Positions 8,635-15,982 of a stretch of 64,000 nucleotides of DNA are shown piece after piece (positions within the stretch are counted from its first letter, which is position 1; every line of letters begins with the position of its first letter). Source of the DNA: JALZUV01 sp964654855. GTDB taxonomy: Bacteria > Pseudomonadota > Alphaproteobacteria > Rickettsiales > JALZUV01. Location of the stretch: assembly GCA_964654855.1 (NCBI GenBank), contig CAZZJS010000001.1:124001-188000 (forward strand). Direction: 5' to 3'. The notes under the pieces were generated by a model. The model was not told the DNA's origin and did not search any database. It was given only the letters and a program-made list of their open reading frames with translations. The translations under genes and the position numbers were made by a program.

Positions 8635-10017
8635 TCAGCTTTTTTTAGGTTTGTTATTACGGGGTTTGTTGCCTTGAGGCTTGTTACCTTTGGGCTTGAA
8701 GTTTTTCGGCTTGCTGCCTTTCGGCTTTCCAAAACTTGGCTTGTCACCGCGTGGTTTGTCAGCATTGGGTTTATCGCTACGAGGTTTGTCACCGCGTGGT
8801 TTTCCTCCGCCTTCACTATTACTACGCTTTTTCTGCCAAGGCTTTTTACCACCTTTACTACCGCCACCACCTTTGCGTGGTGGGCGCGAACTGCTTTTCT
8901 TGCCGCCTTTACGTGGGGCAGGGCCATGGTCGCCTTTCGGGTCGAGCATTTTTTGAATCGCATGCCACTTATCCGCCTCTTCTGGCGAAATAAAGCAAAG
9001 TGAGTGTCCTTCAGCACCGGCACGACCCGTACGGCCTACGCGGTGGATATAATCTTCTGGCACGCTTGGCAGATCGTAATTCACTACATGTTCAATATGC
9101 GGTACATCGAGGCCACGCGCAGCAACATCGGTAGCGATGAGGATACGATAATCAGCATCACGGAAACCTTGCAGCACACGTTTACGCTGTGATTGTTTTA
9201 AGTCGCCGTGAATAGCGCGTACTTTAAAGTCTTTTTTATGCAGCTTTTCGGCGAGGTTATCGCAGCCACGTTTGGTTTTAACAAAAACGATGACTGAGCC
9301 TTCGCGCTCTCTTAATTCTTCAACCAATTTGCCGAATTTTTCACCTTGGGCGATTTTGACTTCTTTAATCGTGACGTTTTTAGACGTCTCATTGGTCGGA
9401 TCAACGGCGATACGTTCTGGGTTGTTAAGGTATTTTTTCGAAATATTGACGATGCCTTTAGGAAGCGTTGCGGAGAATAGAAGCGTTTGACGCACTTTTG
9501 GTAAATAGCGGAACATCTCTTCTAGTTGCGATTCAAAACCCATATCGAGCATGCGATCCGTTTCATCAAGTACGAGAAATTTCGCATCATGTAGCATCAA
9601 CTTGCCGCGCTCTAGATGGTCATTGATACGACCGGGTGTACCCACGATAATGCGGGGACGTTGAGAAAGTTGAGCAAATTGTTTGCCCATCGACTCACCA
9701 CCGATAAGTAGTGCACTTTTAATACTCTTTTGACGGCTCGTGAGTTGCTTGAGAATATCCATCACCTGCATTGCAAGTTCACGTGTTGGGCAAAGCACAA
9801 GCGCCGAGCCTTTTGAGTTATTCATCAAATTGGCGACGAGAGGAATACCAAAGGCAGCGGTTTTGCCGGTCCCTGTTTGAGCAGAACCCAAAATATCACC
9901 ACCTGCCAGTGCTACAGGGATTGCCTTGGCTTGAATAGGGGTGGGTTTTTCATACTGCATTTTTCTAAGTGCAGAATTGAGTGCGTAAGGGAGTTCTAAC
10001 TCCGCGAAATTTTCCAT
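8635..10017 (-). CDS. DEAD-box RNA helicase, RhlE-like, with Lys/Pro/Gly-rich tail
   Basis: An ATP-dependent RNA helicase of 460 residues. The start is placed at the ATG at 10017 (MENFAELELPYALN), preceded by an AAGAAAAG ribosome binding site, rather than further upstream, where the frame would run into purQ. It has the Q motif, Walker A AQTGTGKT (46-53), motif II as DETD rather than DEAD (near 152), SAT, and HRVGRTGRAG. The last ~95 residues are a basic, disordered tail with tandem KPxx(D/N/G)KP units, probably for RNA binding. The family remodels rRNA or mRNA structures in ribosome assembly and decay. It lies between purQ and typA on the same strand. Confidence 0.93.
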   Translation of the reverse strand: MENFAELELPYALNSALRKMQYEKPTPIQAKAIPVALAGGDILGSAQTGTGKTAAFGIPLVANLMNNSKGSALVLCPTRELAMQVMDILKQLTSRQKSIKSALLIGGESMGKQFAQLSQRPRIIVGTPGRINDHLERGKLMLHDAKFLVLDETDRMLDMGFESQLEEMFRYLPKVRQTLLFSATLPKGIVNISKKYLNNPERIAVDPTNETSKNVTIKEVKIAQGEKFGKLVEELREREGSVIVFVKTKRGCDNLAEKLHKKDFKVRAIHGDLKQSQRKRVLQGFRDADYRILIATDVAARGLDVPHIEHVVNYDLPSVPEDYIHRVGRTGRAGAEGHSLCFISPEEADKWHAIQKMLDPKGDHGPAPRKGGKKSSSRPPRKGGGGSKGGKKPWQKKRSNSEGGGKPRGDKPRSDKPNADKPRGDKPSFGKPKGSKPKNFKPKGNKPQGNKPRNNKPKKS

Positions 10018-10042
10018 GATTATCTTTTCTTGTTTGCGGGTT

Positions 10043-10759
10043 TCACGCCGCGAGTAAACCTTCAAACATGGCGCGACCATCTTCGCAGCCAAGTAAAGCG
10101 TCAGCATGACGCTCAGGGTGGGGCATCATGCCCAGTACATTGCGGTTTTCGTTAAAAATTCCCGCGATATTATTGCACGAACCATTTGGATTCGCTTCTT
10201 GCGTGACATCGCCTTGCTCGCTCACATAGCGGAACGCCACTTGGCCATTATCTTCAATCGCTTTAAGCGTTGCATTATCGGCAAAGTAGTTACCATCATG
10301 ATGTGCGATAGGAATATTGACGACCTGTTTTGCATCATAAGCGCGAGTGAAAGGAGATTCCGTATTTTCAACGCGCAAGTAAGTATCTTTACATAAGAAC
10401 TTCAAATCGCGGTTACGCATAAGCGTGCCGGGAAGTAATCCGCTTTCGGTTAGAACTTGGAAGCCGTTGCAAATGCCAAGTACTTTGCCGCCTTTGTTGG
10501 CATGTTCAATCACTTGCGCCATGATAGGCGAACGAGCAGACATTGCGCCAGAGCGCAAATAGTCACCGTAAGAGAATCCACCGGGTAGCACTACAAGGTC
10601 GCACTCAGGTAACTCGCTATCACCGTGCCAAATCTTAGATACTTCATGTTCAGTATCGCTGCCTTCAGGCAAACCACTTAAACCCCATGCAGATTCGAGC
10701 ACGGTAAACACATCGCGATCACAATTTGATCCAGGAAATACAATAACAGCAGCTTTCAT
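10043..10759 (-). CDS. purQ: Phosphoribosylformylglycinamidine synthase subunit PurQ (glutaminase)
   Basis: The class I glutamine amidotransferase subunit of FGAM synthase (step 4 of purine synthesis). It frees ammonia from glutamine for PurL with the help of PurS. At 238 residues it has the usual length of the small PurQ type. The catalytic triad is visible: Cys97 in GICNGFQVL, His214 and Glu216 in HPERHAD. The N-terminus AVIVFPGSNCDRD is characteristic. PurL and PurS are not next to it: the 81-residue protein just upstream (10779-11024) does not look like PurS. The other purine gene in the window, purB, is 9 kb away. Confidence 0.96.
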   Translation of the reverse strand: MKAAVIVFPGSNCDRDVFTVLESAWGLSGLPEGSDTEHEVSKIWHGDSELPECDLVVLPGGFSYGDYLRSGAMSARSPIMAQVIEHANKGGKVLGICNGFQVLTESGLLPGTLMRNRDLKFLCKDTYLRVENTESPFTRAYDAKQVVNIPIAHHDGNYFADNATLKAIEDNGQVAFRYVSEQGDVTQEANPNGSCNNIAGIFNENRNVLGMMPHPERHADALLGCEDGRAMFEGLLAA

Positions 10760-10778
10760 GCTGCCTTATATACGGATT

Positions 10779-11024
10779 TTAGAAGCCGAAGCTACCTAAA
10801 ACTGCCATTGGGTTCTTACTTCGAACCTGTTTTGCCATATAAGCGTGGGTCAAACGCTCCACTAATTCGGGGCTTTCGGCAAATTGATAGGCGTAAGCGA
10901 GCATTACTTCTTTGCTTTTTCCACCTGGGGAGCCATCTAAAAAATGCTGTGTATTGGCGCGAACAAGTAAGGCAGCTTGTTGCGTCTCATCGAGCGATTC
11001 GAATATCTCTTTTCCTGTTTTCAT
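10779..11024 (-). CDS. Small soluble protein of unknown function
   Basis: An 81-residue hydrophilic, mostly helical protein with no signal peptide or membrane helix. It lies 19 bases upstream of purQ on the same strand and is likely co-transcribed with it. The size and place would suit PurS, but the sequence lacks the beta-strand-rich PurS pattern, so I do not call it that. I do not recognise the family. Confidence 0.6.
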   Translation of the reverse strand: MKTGKEIFESLDETQQAALLVRANTQHFLDGSPGGKSKEVMLAYAYQFAESPELVERLTHAYMAKQVRSKNPMAVLGSFGF

Positions 11025-11045
11025 GATGTTACTTTCTCACAAAAA

Positions 11046-11085
11046 CCTTTCGAAAAAGTGAAGGTTTCCTTTCGAAATAGTAAAG
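11046..11085. repeat. Imperfect 22-bp direct repeat in the divergent purQ-side / greA intergenic region
   Basis: Two copies of CCTTTCGAAA(A/T)AGT(G)AA start at 11046 and 11068, that is, 22 bases or two helical turns apart. Each copy contains the palindrome TTTCGAAA. They lie just upstream of the leftward 81-aa/purQ unit and 20-60 bases ahead of the greA promoter, a position suited to a regulator site. No known regulator motif was recognised. Confidence 0.4.
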
Positions 11086-11103
11086 ATGCCATGTTGCATT
11101 TCC

Positions 11104-11131
11104 TTGCAATCACTAGGTTTTTTGCTACTGT
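11104..11131 (+). promoter_or_regulatory. Probable sigma-70 promoter of greA
   Basis: TTGCAA (11104-11109), a 16-base spacer, then TACTGT (11126-11131), followed by a T-rich run and the greA ATG 34 bases later. The match is reasonable but not perfect, so this is a prediction from pattern only. Confidence 0.4.
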
Positions 11132-11165
11132 CTTTTTTTAAAATTTTTGAAAGAGTAGCAAGTGT

Positions 11166-11639
11166 ATGGAAAAAGTTCCCGTCACAAAGGAAGGCTTTGT
11201 CGCAATGGAAGCGGAAGTCAAAGAGCTAAAGAATGTCGTTCGTCCTGAGATTATCAAGGCGATTGCTGATGCGCGTGAGCATGGTGATTTGAAAGAGAAT
11301 GCCGAATATCACGCCGCACGTGAGCGTCAAAGCTTTACAGAAGGCCGTATCGGCGAGCTGGAATATAAAATCAGTCATGCAGAAGTAATCGATGTTGCAT
11401 CACTTTCAGGCGATACGGTGAAATTTGGTGCTACTATCAAATTGATCGATGAAGATACAGAAGAAGAGCTGATCTATCAAATTGTAGGTGATGATGAGGC
11501 TGATTTAGCGCAACGTAAAATCTCTTTTGCTGCGCCGATTGCACGCGGTTTAATGGGGAAAAGCGTCGGTAGCTCGGTTGAAGTAAAAACGCCCAAAGGC
11601 GAAAAATATTACGAAATTCTGAGTGTTGAGTTTAAATAG
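11166..11639 (+). CDS. greA: Transcription elongation factor GreA
   Basis: A 157-residue factor that enters the secondary channel of RNA polymerase and stimulates cleavage of backtracked transcripts. The N-terminal coiled-coil hairpin (about 1-75) contains the tip pattern DAREHGDLKENAEYHAARERQ, with the conserved acidic tip residues. The C-terminal FKBP-like domain ends in TPKGEKYYEILSVE. The length is typical. The start ATG follows AGAGTAGCAAGTGT. It overlaps the next gene by 17 bases, so translation is probably coupled. Confidence 0.97.
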   Translation: MEKVPVTKEGFVAMEAEVKELKNVVRPEIIKAIADAREHGDLKENAEYHAARERQSFTEGRIGELEYKISHAEVIDVASLSGDTVKFGATIKLIDEDTEEELIYQIVGDDEADLAQRKISFAAPIARGLMGKSVGSSVEVKTPKGEKYYEILSVEFK

Positions 11640-12195
11640 AATATTTTTAGTCGCTGTGGTGTTAGGGCTAATGCTTCCGGTATCTCAGCCGTTAAGTGCC
11701 CTTTATGTAGAGTCAAACGTTGAGCTTGCCACTGCTGAAGCGGTGGATACGGCTTCTGTTCGCGATTTGATAGTGATGGATAAGCCAGTAAAACCTGTGA
11801 ACTTTAAAAAACTGAGGCAGGATATTGCAGGCTTTAACGCCACCTGGCCGGCGCTCAAGCAGGAAATTCTCCAAAAAGAGCAAGGCTATATCTTTATTGG
11901 TGAAACACCAGAAGAGGCTCTTAAAGAGCCAAAGAAAAGCCGAAACCTTCTAAAAACTACTAAGCGCTGGGTGGATGGCGTCGAAAGCCGTATGGGCAGT
12001 AAAATGAAGAAACTTGATCAAATGGTGCTGCAAGTGGATGAATATTGCCAGACCGTCTCAGGTGGAGATAAAGAAAATCAATGTATTGAAATGAGCGATC
12101 ATATCCATCATTACGAAGCGCGCATTTCCATCTACACAGGTATGATGGAAGTGATGCAGAAGCGTTATGAAGAAGCAAAGGCAGTATTGAAATAA
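11623..12195 (+). CDS. Exported helical protein of unknown function
   Basis: A 190-residue protein with a hydrophobic N-terminal segment (about residues 5-25, ending ...VSQPLSA) that reads as a Sec signal peptide. After that it is hydrophilic and mostly helical, with two cysteines in the C-terminal half (EYC... and NQC...) that could form a disulfide. The start is GTG at 11623 or TTG at 11626. Both lie inside the end of greA, and no clear ribosome binding site is visible, so translational coupling is likely. It is joined to mutT by an overlapping stop/start (TAATG). I do not recognise the family. Confidence 0.65.
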   Translation: MLSLNRIFLVAVVLGLMLPVSQPLSALYVESNVELATAEAVDTASVRDLIVMDKPVKPVNFKKLRQDIAGFNATWPALKQEILQKEQGYIFIGETPEEALKEPKKSRNLLKTTKRWVDGVESRMGSKMKKLDQMVLQVDEYCQTVSGGDKENQCIEMSDHIHHYEARISIYTGMMEVMQKRYEEAKAVLK

Positions 12196-12602
12196 TGAAA
12201 ATAATCACCGTATCTGCTGCCGCATTGATAGATGATGAACGCCGTGTCTTAGTGGCGCAACGCCCTGAGGGTAAGCATATGGAAGGCTTGTGGGAATTTC
12301 CTGGCGGTAAGATTGAAGAAGGCGAAACGCCTGAAGCTTGCCTTGTGCGTGAATTGAAAGAGGAGCTGCAAATCAAAGTGACTCAGCAGGACCTTAAGCC
12401 AATCAGTTTCGTTTCGCATGCTTATGACGGCTTCCATCTACTGATGATGCTTTATGGCTGCACTCGTTGGTACGGTAAAATCCAAGCGAATGAACATAGT
12501 GGCCTTAAATGGACATATGTAGATGCATTATCGCGTTTACCGATGCCTCCAGCCGATGCGCCATTGCTTGAGCCGCTCGGTCGCTTTATGCGTGAAGTAT
12601 GA
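12195..12602 (+). CDS. mutT: Nudix hydrolase, MutT-type 8-oxo-dGTP diphosphatase
   Basis: A 135-residue Nudix enzyme that removes oxidised dGTP from the nucleotide pool. The Nudix box runs from Gly38 to about residue 60 with E44, R52-E53 and E56-E57 in the GX5EX7REUXEE order; the Gly after the second EE is replaced by Gln. The QRPEGKHMEGLWEFPGG lead-in is typical of MutT. The ATG overlaps the stop of the upstream gene, and its own stop overlaps the rnd start (ATGA), so the three genes form a tight unit. In other alphaproteobacteria MutT is often near secA or argJ; that context is absent here. Confidence 0.9.
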   Translation: MKIITVSAAALIDDERRVLVAQRPEGKHMEGLWEFPGGKIEEGETPEACLVRELKEELQIKVTQQDLKPISFVSHAYDGFHLLMMLYGCTRWYGKIQANEHSGLKWTYVDALSRLPMPPADAPLLEPLGRFMREV

Positions 12603-13759
12603 GTGTTACCTTAATTACCGAAACGAAAGAGCTGAATAAGCTCTGCAAAAAACTAGCGAAAGAACAATTCGTCACGCTGGATACTGAGTTTTTGCGTGAA
12701 AAAACGTATCATCCTCAGCTCTGCCTCGTGCAAATTGGTGGTAAGAAAGACCGCGCGGCGATTGATCCGCTCGCCGATGGGATTGACCTTCAACCGCTCT
12801 TCGATTTACTCGCGAATGAAAAGGTGCTGAAAGTGCTGCATGCCGCGCGACAGGATTTAGAAATCTTTTTCCGCCTAATGGGACAGTCTCCCAAACCGCT
12901 ATTCGATACACAAATTGCGGCGCAAGTGCTGGGGATGGGTGATAATCTCGGCTATCAGAATCTTGTTTCCAGAACACTTGATGTTCAAATTGATAAAGGT
13001 CAGCAATTTACCGATTGGTCGCGCCGGCCGCTTTCTGACTCGCAATTAGAATATGCGATTGGCGATGTAACCCATCTTTACGATGCTTATATTATTATGC
13101 TGAAAGACTTGCTCAAGCGTGGCCGTGATATGTGGCTGGTAGAGGAGATGGACGCACTCAGCAAAGATAGTATGCATTATGTGGAGCCAGATGAAGCGTG
13201 GAAGCGCATTCGTAATCGTCTCAAAAAGCCACAACAATTGGGCTGGTTGCGTCAACTTGCTGCATGGCGTGAAGATACAGCACAAGAGCGCGATATCCCC
13301 CGTACTCGCGTGATTCGCGATGATGCGTTGGTGGAGCTCGCTACGAATTTGCCTAAAAGCGAAGATAGAATGCGCTCAACTCGTGCTTTCCCACAGCATC
13401 TAAAATCTGATTTGCGTCATGAACTTTGGAAGCTTTGCGAGGCTTTACCTGACTTGCCTGAATCCGAATGGATTGAGCCGATCAAAAAGAAACGCATGAA
13501 TGCGACGACTGAAGGGCGTTTGGAGATGCTCCGCCTGCTAATGAAGCAAAATACCCGCCAACATGATGTGTCAGCCAGTTTCATCGCTAACCGCGACACG
13601 TTAGAAGAATTCGCCTCCGGTGATTACGCCAAAGACCATCCGCTACTGCATGGCTGGCGCTTCGAAGTTTTCGGCAAAGATGCGGTGGACCTCATGCAAG
13701 GCAAACGCGCCGTCATCCTAGACCCCGAAACCGGCGATATTAGGTTTAAAGAGGTTTAA
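12599..13759 (+). CDS. rnd: Ribonuclease D
   Basis: A 386-residue 3'-5' exoribonuclease for tRNA 3' maturation. The DEDD exonuclease domain opens with VTLDTEFLREKTY (Asp28, Glu30) and continues with LQIGG-type and HAARQDLEIF motifs. YAIGDVTHLYDAY carries the last catalytic Asp. HRDC domains follow, with the GWLRQLAAWREDTAQERDIPR region. The length matches the family. Translation is coupled to mutT through ATGA. Confidence 0.95.
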   Translation: MSVTLITETKELNKLCKKLAKEQFVTLDTEFLREKTYHPQLCLVQIGGKKDRAAIDPLADGIDLQPLFDLLANEKVLKVLHAARQDLEIFFRLMGQSPKPLFDTQIAAQVLGMGDNLGYQNLVSRTLDVQIDKGQQFTDWSRRPLSDSQLEYAIGDVTHLYDAYIIMLKDLLKRGRDMWLVEEMDALSKDSMHYVEPDEAWKRIRNRLKKPQQLGWLRQLAAWREDTAQERDIPRTRVIRDDALVELATNLPKSEDRMRSTRAFPQHLKSDLRHELWKLCEALPDLPESEWIEPIKKKRMNATTEGRLEMLRLLMKQNTRQHDVSASFIANRDTLEEFASGDYAKDHPLLHGWRFEVFGKDAVDLMQGKRAVILDPETGDIRFKEV

Positions 13760-13779
13760 TTTGTTTTTTTAGAGGTAAA

Positions 13780-14091
13780 TTACTTCTTTTTTGTCGCTGT
13801 CGTTTTCTTCGCAGATGCCTTTTTGGCAGTGGTGGGCTTTTTCGCCGTGGATTTCTTCGGTTTCAAGGCACTTAGCTCTTTGTGTAATGCCGCATTCTCT
13901 TCACGTGCTTTTTGAGCCATGTCGCGCACGACTTCAAATTCCTCACGCGTGACAAAATTCATTTTGGTTGAAAGCTTTTCAAATTGCTGTTGCACCATAC
14001 GCTCTACTTCATGGCGCATTTCTAACATGCTGCTGGCAGCACCGGTTGCCATTTTGGCAATATCATCAAAAAATTGGCTATTTTTCTGCAT
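13780..14091 (-). CDS. ubiK: UbiK/YqiC-type accessory factor (BMFP family)
   Basis: A 103-residue protein with the BMFP/YqiC pattern: a helical N-terminus (FFDDIAKMATGAASSMLEMR), a central FVTREEFEVVRDMAQKAREEN coiled coil, and a Lys/Ala/Thr-rich tail of about 25 residues with KKPTTAKK-like units. In Enterobacteria UbiK forms a trimer, binds lipids and helps the aerobic ubiquinone synthesis complex; family proteins can fuse membranes in vitro. The basic tail is longer than in E. coli and resembles histone H1-like tails. It overlaps the next gene on the same strand by 14 bases. Confidence 0.8.
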   Translation of the reverse strand: MQKNSQFFDDIAKMATGAASSMLEMRHEVERMVQQQFEKLSTKMNFVTREEFEVVRDMAQKAREENAALHKELSALKPKKSTAKKPTTAKKASAKKTTATKKK

Positions 14092-14350
14092 CTTTTGGCT
14101 CCTTCAAGATTCGATAAATACCATAAAGGCTAATACTAATCCACGCTATTTCAATAATAACTGAGGGGGTGTTCCAACTCCACATTAGTGAAATAAGCAA
14201 TAAGATTGCACCTATTAGATTCAAAATCGGAAAGGACAGTTGTTGTGAGCTAAGTCTTTCTGTTTGCACCATAAAGTAGGCGTATAATATTACGACAACG
14301 CCAATTGTGCCAATTATATCGAATAGAAGGTTTAAGTGGGTCTCGTTCAT
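14078..14350 (-). CDS. Small membrane protein, CBU_0592-like family
   Basis: A 90-residue protein with three hydrophobic helices and a short charged tail. The pattern FPILNLIGAILLLISL followed by NTPSVIIEIAWISISLYGI matches the small CBU_0592-like membrane family of unknown function. It precedes the ubiK-like gene on the same strand with a 14-base overlap, so the two are probably one transcript. A role at the membrane next to a lipid-binding ubiquinone factor is possible but not shown. Confidence 0.65.
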   Translation of the reverse strand: MNETHLNLLFDIIGTIGVVVILYAYFMVQTERLSSQQLSFPILNLIGAILLLISLMWSWNTPSVIIEIAWISISLYGIYRILKEPKDAEK

Positions 14351-14388
14351 TTATCCTTCTTTAACCTTTCGTATGATAAAATAATAGC

Positions 14389-15381
14389 ATGAAAATCATT
14401 CTTATTATCGGCGGAGCAGGTTTTATTGGTTCTAACCTTGCAAAACGCCTCGCAGATCGTGGTACGCATCGTATCGTAATCGCAGACCAGTTTGGTAACG
14501 GTAAAAAGTGGAATAACTTAGTACGAGTGCCCGTGGATGAGATCGTACATCCTGAAAATTTACTTTATTGGCTCGATAGTTACGGTGATGAAGTTGATGT
14601 AGTTTACCATCTTGGTGGCATTGCTGATTCGACTGAGCATGATGTGGAAAGCATTATTGAATCGAATCATAATTTTCCACTTTTGGTATGGCGTTGGTGT
14701 GCTGAGGCGAATGTGCGCTTTATTTACGGCTCTTCTTACGAGGTGTATGGCGATGGAGTGTTCGGTTTTGATGATAAAGATGACCTAGATTACCAACGTA
14801 AATTACGCCCGCTCAATCCAAATGGGTGGAGTAAAAAAATGCTCGATATGCATGTGACTGGCGCCAAAAGTCGTGATGAAGCAGTGCCGCCACAATGGGT
14901 GGGCTTGCGCTTATTTAATATTTATGGGCCGAATGAATATCACAAAAGAAGTAGTCGTTCCGTTGCCTTGAAGATTTATGAGGAAGCTTCAAAGGGAGTA
15001 CCAGTGAAGCTCTTTAAGTCTGCTAATGCTGATTATCCTGATGGCGGGCAGATGCGCGACTTTATGGCGGTGAGCGATGCAGTCAATATGCTGGAATGGT
15101 TTTTAGATGCTGCAGAGGTAAGTGGCGTGTTTAACGCGGGTAGCGGTGTTGCCACTAGCTTTCAAGATCTGGCGCACCTTATCTTTAAGACGCTCGGTAA
15201 AGAGCCGAGCATTAAATATGTCGATATGCCTGAAGAAGTAGAGAAGCAATATCAATATAAAACCGAAGCGAATATTAAGCGCTTACGTAATATTGGTTAT
15301 GACCGCCCAATCTTAACGCTAGAGCAGGGCATTACTGATTACATTCAGAATTACCTGAAAAAGGATGATCCTTATATTTAA
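14389..15381 (+). CDS. NAD-dependent sugar epimerase, HldD/RfaD-like, with altered YxxxK motif
   Basis: A 330-residue extended short-chain dehydrogenase. It has the Rossmann motif GGAGFIGSN at the N-terminus, the Ser in FIYGSSYEVYG, and the family-specific FNIYGPNEYHK. The latter matches the YGPxExHK region of ADP-L-glycero-D-manno-heptose 6-epimerase, which includes the second catalytic Lys. The C-terminus (YQYKTEANIKRLRNIGYDRP) also aligns with HldD. The YxxxK active site reads NGWSK, with Asn (AAT) where Tyr is expected. HldD makes the L-glycero heptose of lipopolysaccharide. With Tyr missing, epimerase activity is uncertain; it may act on another nucleotide sugar. No LPS genes are adjacent. 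Confidence 0.75.
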   Translation: MKIILIIGGAGFIGSNLAKRLADRGTHRIVIADQFGNGKKWNNLVRVPVDEIVHPENLLYWLDSYGDEVDVVYHLGGIADSTEHDVESIIESNHNFPLLVWRWCAEANVRFIYGSSYEVYGDGVFGFDDKDDLDYQRKLRPLNPNGWSKKMLDMHVTGAKSRDEAVPPQWVGLRLFNIYGPNEYHKRSSRSVALKIYEEASKGVPVKLFKSANADYPDGGQMRDFMAVSDAVNMLEWFLDAAEVSGVFNAGSGVATSFQDLAHLIFKTLGKEPSIKYVDMPEEVEKQYQYKTEANIKRLRNIGYDRPILTLEQGITDYIQNYLKKDDPYI

Positions 15382-15419
15382 GGGCTAGCATTCCGGAGTA
15401 AGGGCTTTGAAGAAAGCGT

Positions 15420-15980
15420 TTATCTGAAAATTTGCCCTTCTTTGCCTTTGTCAAGGTTGAGGGTGTTCACTAATTTTGCCGACTTTTCTTGGAGTTCAGT
15501 AAATATTTCTACAGGCTGATTGGTATTGGCATCGCGGAGTTTTACGCTACCTGTGTGTTCTATAAACTGAGTGATTGTATCAAGTTGGCTTATGACGCGC
15601 TGAGTAAATTTTTTTACAGGGTCTTGATTAATTTCCGAGAATCTCTTTTTCATGTATTCATTAGTTTTTGTTTTGTCCTCTTTTTTGTGAGAATTGACAA
15701 CGTCAAGAATGACATCCGCATTTGCGTTAAAGGTCTTGTCATTATTGTTTTGTCTCAAAACTTTTGAAAAGTCATCAAGTGAGTGTTGGATTAGTTTTAC
15801 GGCATTAGCCAAGAAAGGGACTGCTGATTTTAATTTATTGTTATCATTGCCATCGTTTGAAACGATATTTGTATTATTAAAAAGATCGCCATATTTGCTG
15901 GTAACATCCTGAAGAAATCTTTCAACGTCTTGCTTATACAGTAAACCCTGTGTTTTTTGTTCTCTGGTTAATTCAGGCAT
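15420..15980 (-). CDS. Orphan soluble helical protein, coupled to fumC
   Basis: A 186-residue, highly charged, Asn/Lys/Asp-rich protein without a signal peptide or membrane helix, probably all-helical. Its ATG lies 2 bases after the fumC stop, and its ribosome binding site (AAAGGA) is formed by the last fumC codons, so it is translated from the fumC transcript. I do not recognise the family. It is one of several such orphan genes set between housekeeping operons here. Confidence 0.65.
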   Translation of the reverse strand: MPELTREQKTQGLLYKQDVERFLQDVTSKYGDLFNNTNIVSNDGNDNNKLKSAVPFLANAVKLIQHSLDDFSKVLRQNNNDKTFNANADVILDVVNSHKKEDKTKTNEYMKKRFSEINQDPVKKFTQRVISQLDTITQFIEHTGSVKLRDANTNQPVEIFTELQEKSAKLVNTLNLDKGKEGQIFR

Positions 15981-15982
15981 CT

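Noticed and set aside
8566..9003. A 145-residue open frame on the + strand and two others here
   Set aside because: They are antisense to the low-complexity KPxxD tail of the helicase and the typA start.
10779..11024. PurS subunit next to purQ
   Set aside because: Size fits but the sequence is helical and lacks the PurS strand pattern.
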